Shown: piece after piece, positions 8,612 through 17,698 of the stretch | Layout of the letters: every line of letters starts with the position of its first letter | How positions within the stretch are numbered: the stretch's first letter is position 1 | DNA from: Bifidobacteriaceae bacterium | GTDB lineage: Bacteria > Actinomycetota > Actinomycetes > Actinomycetales > WQXJ01 | Assembly: GCA_031267825.1 (NCBI GenBank) | Contig: JAIRYJ010000037.1 | Coordinates: 55,158-119,157, forward strand | Reading direction: 5' to 3' | DNA: 64,000 bases | Program-made: the position numbers and the translations under genes | The notes under the pieces: generated by a model | Databases searched by the model: none | Seen by the model: only the letters and a program-made list of their open reading frames with translations | What the model was told of the DNA's origin: nothing

Positions 8612-9102
8612 GCGGCAAGTCTAGACCAGCCCTCGGAGCCTTTTAGGGATCGGCCTGTGCGGGTCCGGTCCGGTCCGGGATGGGCTGGTGCGGCATCAGT
8701 TGGTGCGGGATCGATCTGGGAGGCTGGCCTAACTGGTGTGGGCCCCGTCCGAAAGGCTGACTTAGCTGGTGGCCGCCGGGTGGGGCCGGACTGGGGGACG
8801 GCATCGTCCAGCTTGGCTTTACTGGTCAAAGTCACAATTCGATAAACGCCCCGCTTGGATTTGACTAGTGAACACAACCGGGTCTAGCGTTGCGGGCAGC
8901 CTGAACGCGTGGAAGCCACCCGCGGGCCAGGCGCGGACCCCACCGTGGGGCCTACACAATGAGGTGAATACGGCTGGGACGGATCACCCGCACAACCCCG
9001 ATGACGCTGGGGAAAACAACTAAACGGCCTGGGATGGTTCTGACTTCCTGCTCCGGGTACGCTCAGCCTCACGTCAAACCGACCGAAAGGAATGGCTCAA
9101 AC
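8612..9102. other. Divergent control region between the ROK gene and the sugar importer
   Basis: A 491-bp non-coding stretch expected to hold promoters for both the ROK/ATPase pair and chvE. Positions 8655-8680 are a ggtccggtccg-type low-complexity run. One exact copy of the short motif GACGGCATCG lies at 8797-8806. I could not find a convincing long palindrome as ROK operator. The short frames called on either strand here are Pro/Gly-rich shadows. Confidence 0.5.
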
Positions 9103-10233
9103 ATGGCAATCGTAAAGCCCCTCGCCGCCCTCGCCGGGGCGGCCCTCTTGCTCGGCGGTCTGGCGGCCTGCGCCGCCGAACGCGACACCGGCACAACCAG
9201 CGGCGGCAGCACAGAAACTGACACCCAAACCAGCGAGGTGCTGATCGGTGTCACAATGCCGACCAAATCACTCGAACGCTGGAACAATGACGGCGCCCAA
9301 CTAGTGGAACTGCTCGAATCAATGGGCTACACCACACAGCTTGACTACGCCGACAACAAAATCGAAATGCAAATCTCCCAGATCGAGAACCAAATCAACG
9401 CTGGCGCCAAGGTCCTAGTAATCGCCTCAATTGACGGCGAATCACTCGGCCCAACACTCGAAAAAGCTAAAGCCGCCAACATTCCAGTCATCGCCTACGA
9501 CAGGCTGATCATGCAAACCGCTGACGTTGACTACTACGCCACCTTCGACAACTACCTAGTCGGTCAACTGCAAGGGAAGTTCATTGAGGAAAAACTTGAC
9601 CTAGCGGGCGGCGCCGGACCATTCAACCTGGAACCATTCGCGGGCAGCCCGGATGACAACAACGCCTCGCTGTTCTTTGGTGGAGCCTGGGACGTGCTCC
9701 AGCCTTATGTTGAATCCGGCCAGCTAGTTGTGCCGTCAGGTAAAGGCCCAGCCACCAAAGCTGATTGGAAGTCAATCGGTATTCAAGCCTGGAAGTCTGA
9801 AACCGCCCAAGCTGAGATGGAAAACCGGCTCAACTCCTTCTACACCGACAAAAAGGTTGACGTTGTGCTCTCGCCGAACGATTCCCTCGCCATGGGTATA
9901 GCGCAAGCTCTTGAAGCCAACGGTTACCAAGTTGGGGTTGACTGGCCCATCTTGACCGGGCAGGACGCCGACAAAGCTAACGTCAAGAACATCGTTGACG
10001 GCAAGCAGTCCATGACAGTTTGGAAAGACACCCGCAAATTAGCCGACGATGCCGCCCGTATGGTTGACGAGATCGTCAAAGGTAGCGCCGTCACAACTAA
10101 CGACACCACAACCTACGACAACGGTGTCAAAGTAATTCCGTCCTTCCTTGACCTGCCCCAAGTGGTGACCAAGGATGAGGTTGAGTCAGACCTGATCGGG
10201 TCCGGTTTCATCACCGCGGACGATATCAAGTAG
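9103..10233 (+). CDS. chvE: Sugar-binding lipoprotein of an ABC importer (ChvE-like)
   Basis: A 376-residue periplasmic-binding-protein-like lipoprotein that captures sugar outside the membrane. I place the start at ATG 9103 rather than 9001: GAAAGGAA at 9085-9092 is well spaced, and the protein then opens with a normal signal peptide ending in the lipobox GGLAAC (C23). The mature part has EVLIGVTMPTKSLERWNNDG and the ENQINAGAKVLVIASIDG segment typical of xylose/galactose/multiple-sugar binding proteins. It is the first gene of the ChvE-GguA-GguB set; related systems carry glucose, galactose, arabinose or xylose, and which applies here is unknown. Likely controlled by the divergent ROK repressor. 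Confidence 0.9.
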   Translation: MAIVKPLAALAGAALLLGGLAACAAERDTGTTSGGSTETDTQTSEVLIGVTMPTKSLERWNNDGAQLVELLESMGYTTQLDYADNKIEMQISQIENQINAGAKVLVIASIDGESLGPTLEKAKAANIPVIAYDRLIMQTADVDYYATFDNYLVGQLQGKFIEEKLDLAGGAGPFNLEPFAGSPDDNNASLFFGGAWDVLQPYVESGQLVVPSGKGPATKADWKSIGIQAWKSETAQAEMENRLNSFYTDKKVDVVLSPNDSLAMGIAQALEANGYQVGVDWPILTGQDADKANVKNIVDGKQSMTVWKDTRKLADDAARMVDEIVKGSAVTTNDTTTYDNGVKVIPSFLDLPQVVTKDEVESDLIGSGFITADDIK

Positions 10234-10647
10234 TCCCCCTGACCGGGCGCGGCTGGGGCCTTAGGCCCCCGCCGCGCTGCCAGACCGTGGCCTTGCACCC
10301 GCCCGCCTGGTCGCGGCCTCGGCCGCGCCGGGCGGGTTGGCCGGTCCCGCTGGTGGGTTGGCCCTTGGGTTGGCTCTTGGGTTGGCTCTTGGGCCGGTCG
10401 GCGCCGGTACCAAGGCACACAACCTTGGGGGCCGCTCGCTAGACGGCGGCCGCTAACCGGTGGGGCGGCATCGTCCAACAAGATGGGGCGGGTCGGCTCA
10501 ACGGCGGCCGCTAACTGGCGGGGCGGCACCGTCCAACAAGACGGTACCGGCCGCCAAAATAACTTCCTTCCAGGGAAAACGGTGCCGGGGTTAACCGCCC
10601 CGGCACCGCCCTGACAACTCAACCCGAAAACCCGAAAGCCCACCACC
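10234..10647. repeat. Intergenic repeats between chvE and gguA
   Basis: A 414-bp gap inside the operon. It has three short copies of gggttggctcttg-like sequence (about 10355-10395) and a two-copy direct repeat with a 58-bp period: acggcggccgctaac begins at 10443 and again at 10501, and each copy carries a GGGGCGGCA-T/C-CGTCCAACAAGA segment. The gap may lower downstream expression or allow processing, as is common after binding-protein genes, but I see no clear hairpin terminator. No gene is supported. Confidence 0.65.
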
Positions 10648-12213
10648 ATGCCCCAAACCGAACCCTCCACCCAGGACAACTACATCCTGGACATGCGGGC
10701 CATCTCAATGATCTTCCCCGGCGTCAAAGCCCTCGAAGACGTCTCACTGAAGGTACGCCGTGGCACCATCCACGCCATCTGCGGAGAAAACGGCGCAGGC
10801 AAATCAACGCTGATGAAAATCCTGTCCGGCGTCCACCCCTACCCGTCCTACTCAGGTGACGTCTACTTCGAAGGCGAACGCTGCGAATTCAAATCAATCC
10901 GCGACTCTGAAGCCCGCGGAATCGTCATCATCCACCAAGAACTCGCCCTGTCGCCATACCTGTCAATCGCCGAAAACATTTTCCTCGGCAACGAACGCTC
11001 CAAAGGCGGAGTCATCAACTGGAACACCACCGAAACCCAAGCCGCCGCCCTGATGGAACGAGTCGGCCTGACCGAAAACCCGCAAACCGCCATCGTCGAC
11101 ATTGGTGTCGGCAAACAACAACTAGTCGAAATCGCCAAAGCCCTATCCAAACGAGTCAAACTACTCATCCTGGACGAACCAACCGCCGCCCTCAACGACG
11201 ACGACTCCGCCCACCTGCTTGAACTGGTGCGCCAACTCAAAGCCCAAGGCATCACCTGCATCATGATCACCCACAAACTCGGAGAAATCGCCGCCGTCGC
11301 TGACACCACAACCGTTATCCGTGACGGCAAAACAGTCGACACCCTCGACATGACATCCGGTCAAATCACCGAAGAAATAATGATCAAAGGGATGGTCGGG
11401 CGGGAAATGAACAACCGATACCCGAACCACACATCAGCCGTCGGTGAAGAAATCCTACGCATCGAAGACTGGACAGTACACCACCCGCTCGACTCCGCCC
11501 GCAAAGTAGTAGACAGCGCCAGCCTAACCGTCCGACGCGGCGAAATAGTTGGCCTAGCTGGCCTGATGGGCGCCGGGCGGACCGAACTAGCGATGAGCGT
11601 CTTTGGCCGGGCCTACGGTGTCGGAATCAGCGGCCGGGTCTACAAAAACGGCGCCGAAGTATCAACCCGCACCGTCTCACAAGCCGTCGCCGCCGGACTG
11701 GCCTACGTCACAGAAGACCGCAAACGCTACGGCCTGAACCTGATCCAAACAGTCAAAGAAAACATCACCTCAGTCGCACTATCCCGCCTAGCCCGGTGGG
11801 GTGCGATCGAACTTAACGCCGAAACCGGGGTAGCCGAACGCTACCGGCAAGAACTCTCAATCAAGACCCCATCGGTTGAAGTGCCAGCCTCAAAACTGTC
11901 CGGCGGTAACCAACAAAAAATCGTCCTCGCCAAATGGATCTATTCAGAGCCAGACGTCCTAATCCTGGATGAACCAACCCGCGGGATCGACGTCGGAGCG
12001 AAATACGAGATCTACACCATCATCAACACTCTGGCCGACTCAGGAAAAGGCGTCCTAGTGATTTCCTCAGAACTACCCGAACTGCTCGGAATCTGCGACC
12101 GGATCTATACGCTATCTGAAGGCCGCATCACGGGTGACGTGCCCCGGGGCGAGGCCACACCAGAATCCTTGATGACCCTAATGACCCAACAACAGGAAGG
12201 TGCGGTCCGATGA
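10648..12213 (+). CDS. gguA: Multiple-sugar ABC importer ATPase, tandem domains (GguA)
   Basis: A 521-residue ATPase made of two ABC domains in tandem, the CUT2 sugar-importer layout. Domain 1 has Walker A GENGAGKST and Walker B LLILDEPTAAL; its signature is the divergent VDIGVGKQQLVEIAKAL usual for these proteins. Domain 2 has a degenerate P-loop (GLMGAGRTE), a canonical LSGGNQQK and LILDEPTRGIDVG. This asymmetry is normal for the family. It should sit on the cytosolic face of the GguB permease and power uptake of the sugar delivered by the ChvE-like lipoprotein. The stop overlaps the gguB start (ATGA at 12210). Confidence 0.93.
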   Translation: MPQTEPSTQDNYILDMRAISMIFPGVKALEDVSLKVRRGTIHAICGENGAGKSTLMKILSGVHPYPSYSGDVYFEGERCEFKSIRDSEARGIVIIHQELALSPYLSIAENIFLGNERSKGGVINWNTTETQAAALMERVGLTENPQTAIVDIGVGKQQLVEIAKALSKRVKLLILDEPTAALNDDDSAHLLELVRQLKAQGITCIMITHKLGEIAAVADTTTVIRDGKTVDTLDMTSGQITEEIMIKGMVGREMNNRYPNHTSAVGEEILRIEDWTVHHPLDSARKVVDSASLTVRRGEIVGLAGLMGAGRTELAMSVFGRAYGVGISGRVYKNGAEVSTRTVSQAVAAGLAYVTEDRKRYGLNLIQTVKENITSVALSRLARWGAIELNAETGVAERYRQELSIKTPSVEVPASKLSGGNQQKIVLAKWIYSEPDVLILDEPTRGIDVGAKYEIYTIINTLADSGKGVLVISSELPELLGICDRIYTLSEGRITGDVPRGEATPESLMTLMTQQQEGAVR

Positions 12214-13442
12214 GCGCCGTGACCGAGTACCTCGGGAAGAATCTCCGCCAATACGGCATCATGGGGGCTTTAGCCGTCATTGTGGCTATCTTCGCCATGA
12301 TGACCGGCGGCAAGCTGCTAATCCCAAACAACATGGCGAGCCTGATCCAACAGAACTCTTACGTTCTGATCCTCGCGATAGGCATGGTCATGGTGATAGT
12401 CGCCGGGCACATCGACCTGTCAGTCGGGTCACTCGTGGCGTTCATTGGCGGGGTGCTCGGCTGGATGATGTACCACTGGGACTGGCCATGGCCATTAGCT
12501 GTACTAGCAGCCCTAATACTGGGTTTGATCTGCGGTGCTTGGCAAGGATTCTGGGTCGCCTACGTCCGTATCCCAGCCTTCATTGTCACTTTAGCTGGCA
12601 TGCTGATCTTCCGTGGCTTAGCGATTGTGATCGCCGGGGTGACGATGGCACCGCTACCGAACGGTTTCAAAACCATCTCATCAGGGTCCATCCCGAACTT
12701 CCTGCGTTACGTCAACCTGCCTAAAGGGTCCATCTCGTCACTGCCAGGGATGGGTTGGTTCGCCCTCTTCGAGGGCGGATATGACGTGGTCACATTGCTG
12801 ATCGGGTTGATTGCGATCGGCGGGCTGATCTTCTCCCAACTGCGTAAACGCGCCTCACAGCGCCGCCACGGCCTGGCCCTAGAACCAACCGGTGCCTTAG
12901 TCATCAAACTGGTTGTTATCTCGCTGGCGATCCTGCTATTGACAGCTTTGCTTTCGTTATCAGCCGGCGGGACGCCGATCGTCTTGATCATTGTTGGGTT
13001 GCTCATCATGATCTACACCTTTGTGCTGAACCGGACAGTCTTCGGGCGCCACGTTTACGCCATTGGTGGCAACCTGAACGCCGCCATCTTGTCTGGCGTT
13101 AACACGCGGCGAGTCAACTTCATGCTGTTCGTCAACATGGGCCTGCTGTCAGCTGTGGCGGCGGTCGTTGTCACAGCCCGGGCGGGCGCCGCCACCGCCC
13201 AGGTGGGCCAAAACTATGAACTCGACGCGATCGCCGCCTGTTTCATTGGTGGCACCGCCGTGACCGGCGGGATTGGTCGCATCTCTGGTGCGATGGTGGG
13301 TGCGTTGGTGATGGGTGTGCTCAACATGGGTCTGTCCATTCTTAACGTCGATTCCGCCTGGCAGCAGTCCGTTAAGGGCCTGGTGTTGCTTGGCGCGGTG
13401 GCCCTGGACCTGCTCTCGAAACGGCGGTCAGTCGTCAGTTAG
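12210..13442 (+). CDS. gguB: Multiple-sugar ABC importer permease (GguB)
   Basis: A 410-residue polytopic membrane protein of the CUT2 (BPD_transp_2) permease family. It has about ten hydrophobic segments and the hallmark AGHIDLSVGSLVAFIGG near residues 66-82, and a second signature, GGTAVTGGIGRISGAMVGAL, in the C-terminal half. A longer cytosolic loop (about 205-225) follows the mid-protein helices, as in GguB/XylH proteins. It presumably forms a homodimeric pore with GguA. The 4-bp overlap with gguA shows operon coupling. Substrate is set mainly by the binding protein and is not known. Confidence 0.93.
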   Translation: MSAVTEYLGKNLRQYGIMGALAVIVAIFAMMTGGKLLIPNNMASLIQQNSYVLILAIGMVMVIVAGHIDLSVGSLVAFIGGVLGWMMYHWDWPWPLAVLAALILGLICGAWQGFWVAYVRIPAFIVTLAGMLIFRGLAIVIAGVTMAPLPNGFKTISSGSIPNFLRYVNLPKGSISSLPGMGWFALFEGGYDVVTLLIGLIAIGGLIFSQLRKRASQRRHGLALEPTGALVIKLVVISLAILLLTALLSLSAGGTPIVLIIVGLLIMIYTFVLNRTVFGRHVYAIGGNLNAAILSGVNTRRVNFMLFVNMGLLSAVAAVVVTARAGAATAQVGQNYELDAIAACFIGGTAVTGGIGRISGAMVGALVMGVLNMGLSILNVDSAWQQSVKGLVLLGAVALDLLSKRRSVVS

Positions 13443-14111
13443 GGGTGTGTTGGGCAACGACGCTGTTTTTGCCGTGGCCGAAGCTCTCATCTGTCTCCTA
13501 GCCCGGCGTCATGCGGTCCGCTGTTGGCAAAGCTCTCACCAGCGGAAACGCTGCGATGTGGTGTCGGTTTCGCGCCCTGCGGCCTCTCGCCCTAGAGGTA
13601 CCTAAGCGGGTACCTAACCACAGGCACCTGATCCGGTGTCGGCGGGTACCGTCCCCCACGGCCGCCCGCCGACGCCCCTGTCTCCAAGAACATGCCGGTG
13701 TCCAGGTCAGGAACTCGACCCAGTGGCTGTTCTAAACCCACTGGGCAGACTTCCCGACCATCCGCACAGTGTTGCTGTCCGGCCAAGGACCCCCCATGGA
13801 GGAAGGTGGGTCGGCATATCATCTATCAGAGTCGTGCGGTTTACCGAAACTTAAGCGAGAGTTGGCCAACGGCGCTTAGGGTTGGTGTAGCGGATGGGCC
13901 GCCGGGCGCGGCGGTCATGGAAGTCTATGGAGGGTGCCTGAGTGGAGGTAACGGGCCGAACGGCCTTGTCGGTTTGGGCATTGGTGTTGAAACGAGCCAT
14001 ACCCGCAAAGCAGGACGCGGCCGTACAAGCAGCGATGCCCATAAAACCAGCCATGCCCACGAATCCAGTCATCTGGCGGAGCCGTTACGAGATGTTAGGC
14101 GTGGTTGCCTT
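13443..14111. other. Intergenic region with repeat fragments
   Basis: This 669-bp gap precedes the GT4 gene; the ORF track extends the GT4 frame back to 13692, but that extension has no family resemblance. A partial copy of the dispersed family-1 element (CTCACCAGCGGAAACG) lies at about 13532-13555. A hairpin CCCAGTGG...CCACTGGG is at about 13720-13745, followed by ACTTCCCGACCATCC; the same combination recurs near 26460-26503. GTACCTAA occurs twice at about 13599-13618. No gene is supported. Confidence 0.55.
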
Positions 14112-15266
14112 ATGAAAATCCTGCTGGCGACCGATTTCTACGTACCCGTCATCAACGGAGTTGTGATGTCCGTCTTGAACCTCAAACGAGGACTCGAATC
14201 CCGGGGCCACGAAGTGCGCATCTTGACACTGTCGCAGACTATGCGTTCTTTCGATGAAGGCGGCGTCACCTATGTGGGGTCCGCCGGGTTTGGACTGCTC
14301 TACCCGGAGGCCAGGGTGAGGATGATGTACGGACGCAACATCGTCCGAGCCCTGGCGCAATGGCGGCCTGACATTGTGCACACGCAATGCGAGTTTTCGA
14401 CTTTTCCGATCGCGCGGCGGATCGCGGAACTGCTGGATGTTCCGATCATCCACACGTACCACACGGTTTACGAGTCTTACACTCACTACTTTTCGCCAAG
14501 CAAGAAGCTAGGACGGATCATCGCTAAGGCGGTATCGCGCCGAGTGATAGATCAGGCGTCCTGTGTCATAGCCCCAACTGAGAAGGTCCGGGCGGTGCTT
14601 AACGGATACGGCATCACTCAAACAATTCATGTGTTGCCTACCGGTATTGACATGAGCCGATTCGCCGCGGAACCACCGGCCGCCAGACTGTGGGCATTAC
14701 GGCACCGGTTGGGGATCCCTGATGGTGATCGCGTCTTGCTCTATGTGGGGCGTCTGGCCAAAGAGAAGAATGTCCAAGAGTTACTCCGCTATCACGCGAA
14801 ATACCGTCCCACTGGTGTGACTTTGCTGATCGTGGGGGATGGGCCGTTCCGCCCGGCTCTGGAACGGATGGTAACTGACCTTCTGATTGAGGATTCGGTG
14901 GCGTTCGCCGGGGAAGTCGCTCAAGAGGATGTACCGGACTATTACCATTTGGGTGATTTGTTTGTCAGTGCTTCGGTCAGTGAGGCTCAGGGCCTGACTT
15001 ATGCTGAGGCTGTTGCCGCTGGTTTACCGGTGCTCTGCCGGATGGACCCTGGTTTGGAGGGTCTCATCCCGGAAGGCAGTTCTGGATGGTTCTACCGGGA
15101 TGAGGCCGACTACCTTGTCAAGCTCCAGTTTTTCTTGTCCACCGGAGATACGGAGCTAAGTCTGGTGACGGACCAGGCTGACGATGCCCGCCTGGCTTTG
15201 TCTTATCAGAGCTTCGCGGCCGGAGCGGAACGCATCTACCTTGACCTGTTGGGCGCCTCGCGCTGA
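14112..15266 (+). CDS. Family 4 glycosyltransferase (diacylglycerol glucosyltransferase-like)
   Basis: A 384-residue GT-B enzyme. I start it at ATG 14112 (MKILLATDFYVPVINGVVMS), which gives the standard N-terminus; the longer ORF adds 140 unrelated residues. The C-terminal donor-binding domain shows LLYVGRLAKEKN, LLIVGDGP and SEAQGLTYAEAVAAGLPVLC, close to the glycolipid-forming diacylglycerol glucosyltransferase and PimB-like branches. It therefore probably adds a hexose to a lipid anchor at the inner membrane face, though other acceptors are possible. It stands alone between intergenic regions, with no strong Shine-Dalgarno visible. Confidence 0.87.
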   Translation: MKILLATDFYVPVINGVVMSVLNLKRGLESRGHEVRILTLSQTMRSFDEGGVTYVGSAGFGLLYPEARVRMMYGRNIVRALAQWRPDIVHTQCEFSTFPIARRIAELLDVPIIHTYHTVYESYTHYFSPSKKLGRIIAKAVSRRVIDQASCVIAPTEKVRAVLNGYGITQTIHVLPTGIDMSRFAAEPPAARLWALRHRLGIPDGDRVLLYVGRLAKEKNVQELLRYHAKYRPTGVTLLIVGDGPFRPALERMVTDLLIEDSVAFAGEVAQEDVPDYYHLGDLFVSASVSEAQGLTYAEAVAAGLPVLCRMDPGLEGLIPEGSSGWFYRDEADYLVKLQFFLSTGDTELSLVTDQADDARLALSYQSFAAGAERIYLDLLGASR

Positions 15267-15295
15267 CCTGCGGAGACGGCCAGTTTATTGGGCTG

Positions 15296-15592
15296 TCACA
15301 TTCCTGATTGGGCCGCGATTTCCCTGAGGGCCGCCAAGTGACCGGCCAGGACCTGGCGCCCGACCGGTGTCAGCGAGACCCAGGTCCTGAGGTGGCCGGG
15401 GGCCGTCTTCTTGGTGATCGACACGAAGCCGACCGCCTCGAGCCTGGCCAGGTGTTTGCTCAGAACAGAGTCCGTCACGTCCAGGCCGGCCCGCAGGGCT
15501 GTGAAGTCGATCGCGTCAACGGCCGCCAGGGTGGAACAGATCCGCAGGCGGACGGGGGAGTGAATCTGGTCGTTGAACTTGGGCGCGGCCAT
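15296..15592 (-). CDS. Winged-helix regulator (MarR/ArsR-like, single domain)
   Basis: A 98-residue single-domain winged-helix protein. The start at 15592 is preceded by a good GGAGGTG site and lies two bases after the stop of the membrane-protein gene, so the two form an operon; the longer ORF start at 15697 would overlap that gene. Helices FTALRAGLDVTDSVLSKHLA and the wing (SITKKTAPGHLRTWVSLTP) match the small regulators commonly paired with a membrane protein of unknown function. It probably regulates its own operon; the palindrome at 16204-16236 is the best candidate site. Confidence 0.85.
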   Translation of the reverse strand: MAAPKFNDQIHSPVRLRICSTLAAVDAIDFTALRAGLDVTDSVLSKHLARLEAVGFVSITKKTAPGHLRTWVSLTPVGRQVLAGHLAALREIAAQSGM

Positions 15593-15594
15593 GA

Positions 15595-16080
15595 TCACAC
15601 CTCCGGATCGCGCGGCTTGCCAAGGATTCGCCAGTTCCAGCGGCCCAGAGGGTAGAAGACCGCCGCGACAGCCAGGCCGCCGATGCCGAAAGCCCACCAG
15701 GGGGCACCTTGTGCGGCTGAGGAGGCGATTAGTTCGAGTGCCACCAGCACGCCCATGACGAACACCACCGGAGCTATCAGAGCGGCGACTGAGTAACGCA
15801 GGTCGCGTGCTTCGTGTTTCAGTCCGCGTTTGACGGCACGTTTGGATGGATTGGCCAGGATCAATGCCAGCAGGGCGATCACCACGATCGCGATGATCAC
15901 CCAGCGGAGCCAGGCCAGCGGATCAGGGATGCCGCGGCTGGCGACCACGATTCCTGCTCCGGCTGAGGCTAGCGCCAGTTGGAGCCGCGGGGGACTGGTG
16001 GATTGGCGTAGGCCCGCCTGGGCCTGGGCCGCGGCTTCAAGTGATGACCGGGCTTCTTCGGGAGTTGGATTGATTGGCAT
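15595..16080 (-). CDS. Small membrane protein paired with winged-helix regulator
   Basis: A 161-residue protein of unknown function. The start at ATG 16080 is chosen because CTAAGGAGA lies just upstream; the ORF track adds 80 residues from intergenic repeats. It has a charged, Ala/Gln-rich N-terminus (about 1-30) and four probable hydrophobic segments: one near 33-47, WVIIAIVVIALLALILA, then LIAPVVFVMGVLVALELIA and a segment near the C-terminus followed by a basic tail. Pairing of such proteins with a one-domain regulator is common in actinobacteria. It is first in the two-gene operon. Confidence 0.75.
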   Translation of the reverse strand: MPINPTPEEARSSLEAAAQAQAGLRQSTSPPRLQLALASAGAGIVVASRGIPDPLAWLRWVIIAIVVIALLALILANPSKRAVKRGLKHEARDLRYSVAALIAPVVFVMGVLVALELIASSAAQGAPWWAFGIGGLAVAAVFYPLGRWNWRILGKPRDPEV

Positions 16081-16129
16081 GATGTTCTCCTTAGAGTTCG
16101 AGGGATTGACCGCCGCCGCTCCTTGCCCA

Positions 16130-16153
16130 GGAGGGTGTTGGATAACACCCTCC
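16130..16153. terminator. Family-1 hairpin
   Basis: GGAGGGTGTT and AACACCCTCC form a 10-bp stem around a GGAT loop. It lies about 50 bp upstream of the minus-strand membrane-protein gene and is one of many related hairpins in this window (see the repeat finding). It may terminate transcription arriving from the right or be part of a mobile repeat. Confidence 0.6.
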
Positions 16154-16203
16154 CAGGCAACGCCTGGTTCGAAGTGGCAGTGGTGGAGAACTGCGCAGTT
16201 TCT

Positions 16204-16236
16204 ATGATGGAAAGTGAACCACCTACTTTCCATCAT
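16204..16236. promoter_or_regulatory. Perfect palindrome, candidate operator for the 16080 operon
   Basis: ATGATGGAAAGT and ACTTTCCATCAT are perfect 12-bp inverted arms with a 9-bp spacer. The site lies 124 bp upstream of the membrane-protein/winged-helix operon and, unlike the GC-rich hairpins nearby, is AT-rich and not repeated elsewhere in the window. The arm spacing fits a dimeric winged-helix protein, so autoregulation by the regulator at 15592 is the simplest reading. Confidence 0.55.
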
Positions 16237-16334
16237 GTCAAGTGGGCGTAACTGGACGGAGCTGAACAACGCCATCTGTCGGGCTGGAGGAGTCGCGTGC
16301 CGTGGTCGGGAACTGGTCACAGTGGGGTTAAGAC

Positions 16335-16446
16335 ACTAATTCCTCCGGGGAATTAGTTGACGGGGACCTGGTTGACGGGGATAGTTTGACGTCGAGGCAA
16401 ACGCAAACTAATTCCTCCGGGGAATTAGTTGACGGGGACCTGGTTG
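16335..16446. repeat. Family-2 palindromic repeats, two copies
   Basis: Two copies of the palindrome ACTAATTCC-TCCGG-GGAATTAGT (16335-16358 and 16406-16430), each followed by TTGACGGGGACCTGGTTGAC. The same unit occurs at 29267-29338 in the opposite orientation and at 42123-42213. It fills most of the gap between the winged-helix operon and the next gene. Confidence 0.8.
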
Positions 16447-16494
16447 ACGCCCGGGGCGCGGCTCTGAGGCGGCGCTCGTGGTAGCCTTGGCCAG

Positions 16495-17370
16495 GTGGGA
16501 GCCACTTTTCTAGACCGCGGATTCACCTCACCGAAGGTCGATTTTTCGGGTGGGGTTTGCGTGATCGACCTGCCGACATTGCGCTTGGCAGCGGATGCCG
16601 TGACCAGTCGGCTGGGCCTGACGATGCGTTTGCCAACGATTTGCGATGGCAAGTTGCCGACCACTCTTGCGGACATGGCGGTTGTCGAGGTCCAGCCGGG
16701 GCCATCGGTTGTCGCGACCATCGACACAGGCAAGATGGATTGGGGCGCCACTGAGCGGCCGGTCCGTGAGGCGACATTCAGTGACTACGGTGGTGCCTAC
16801 CGGATGAGTGTGCTGATCGGCAGGCGACCCTTCGCCGTGCTGGACCAGATCGCGGTCGCCAACGCTGATGTGCGCTTGCCCGGAGGGCGAACCGGCTTGA
16901 TCTGGTTCGCTGAGGTTCCCACGGCGTTGCTGGCCAGCAGCGACCTGTACGGCCTGGCTAGGTTAGCCGGAGAGCTGACCAGCGAATTCAATGGCGCTGG
17001 TCCTGTAGTGCTGGATCATGTCATGATCCCGGCGCAGAAAATCAAGTACCGCCGCCGCATGCCGGAGATCGAAGCCATCAACCCTGGGGTGGTCAAGGAT
17101 GCGGAACAGCGGTTGTTCATGGCGTTGGATCACACCGGCGTTCGGGTCAAAGCTGTTACCCAGCTCCGGGCCGCATCATGGCATGGCGGACCACCGCCAA
17201 CCAGCCACCATTTCGGGGCTCAACATCCGGTCACGTTCTGGTTCACCGAAGTTGTCGCCGCCGACTCGGTGGCCTGGCAGATGCCGTTCGCTGTGATTAT
17301 CACCAACCGGCTGGCCTGGCTCGAGGTAGGCACCAAGGTGTCATTCGCGGACAGCGAGTTCACCTTCTGA
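16495..17370 (+). CDS. Unknown protein with remote serpin-like C-terminal half
   Basis: A 291-residue protein starting at GTG 16495 with a weak ribosome-binding site. I do not recognise it with certainty. The C-terminal half resembles a serpin: a MIPAQKIKYRRRMPEIEAIN strand like the serpin PKF segment, then LFMALDHTGVRVKAVTQLRA like the hinge before the reactive loop, a GGPPP stretch, and HPVTFWF like the final HPF/RPFLF strand. No signal peptide is visible, and it is shorter than a typical serpin (350-400 residues), with divergent hinge residues, so inhibitory activity is doubtful. It stands alone. Alternative: an unrelated beta-rich protein. Confidence 0.5.
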   Translation: MGATFLDRGFTSPKVDFSGGVCVIDLPTLRLAADAVTSRLGLTMRLPTICDGKLPTTLADMAVVEVQPGPSVVATIDTGKMDWGATERPVREATFSDYGGAYRMSVLIGRRPFAVLDQIAVANADVRLPGGRTGLIWFAEVPTALLASSDLYGLARLAGELTSEFNGAGPVVLDHVMIPAQKIKYRRRMPEIEAINPGVVKDAEQRLFMALDHTGVRVKAVTQLRAASWHGGPPPTSHHFGAQHPVTFWFTEVVAADSVAWQMPFAVIITNRLAWLEVGTKVSFADSEFTF

Positions 17371-17698
17371 CCGGAGTTAAGTCCTGCCAGGAGGCTGGTC
17401 GGCCATTCATCCGGGGTGCGCTCAAAGCCTGACAGTGAAGTTACTGGTACGATCACCAAGGCGAACGAAGCTGATTGGAGGTTAACCCACCAGGTGGGCT
17501 AACCTACGCAACCATCTGGTCGGCCCGCACCTGCCGTTTGGCCTTCCCGGCCGAACCGTCGCAGCTGGCGGGCCCGCCCTTTTGGCCAGCGATGTTAGGC
17601 CACCGGATAGTGCTGTTTGGGGGAAGCTGGGCGTCCGGTGCTGTGGCACAAACCCGTGCTGGCCGCCGCCAATCAGACAACTCATTAAGGAGAACTCC
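17371..17698. promoter_or_regulatory. Intergenic region with a 25-bp palindrome
   Basis: At 17480-17504, GGTTAACCCACC and GGTGGGCTAACC form 12-bp arms with one mismatch around a single A. It lies about 195 bp upstream of the next start and could be an operator or a terminator for the preceding gene; no U-rich tract follows. No gene is supported in the remaining sequence. Confidence 0.45.

Noticed and set aside
10863-11430. Minus-strand frames of 89-162 codons opposite gguA
   Set aside because: They mirror the codon structure of a clearly real ABC ATPase on the plus strand, have Ser/Arg-rich composition and no start signals.
13692-14111. N-terminal 140-residue extension of the GT4 protein
   Set aside because: It spans intergenic repeat sequence, lacks any domain, and MKILLATDFY at 14112 is the canonical GT4 N-terminus.
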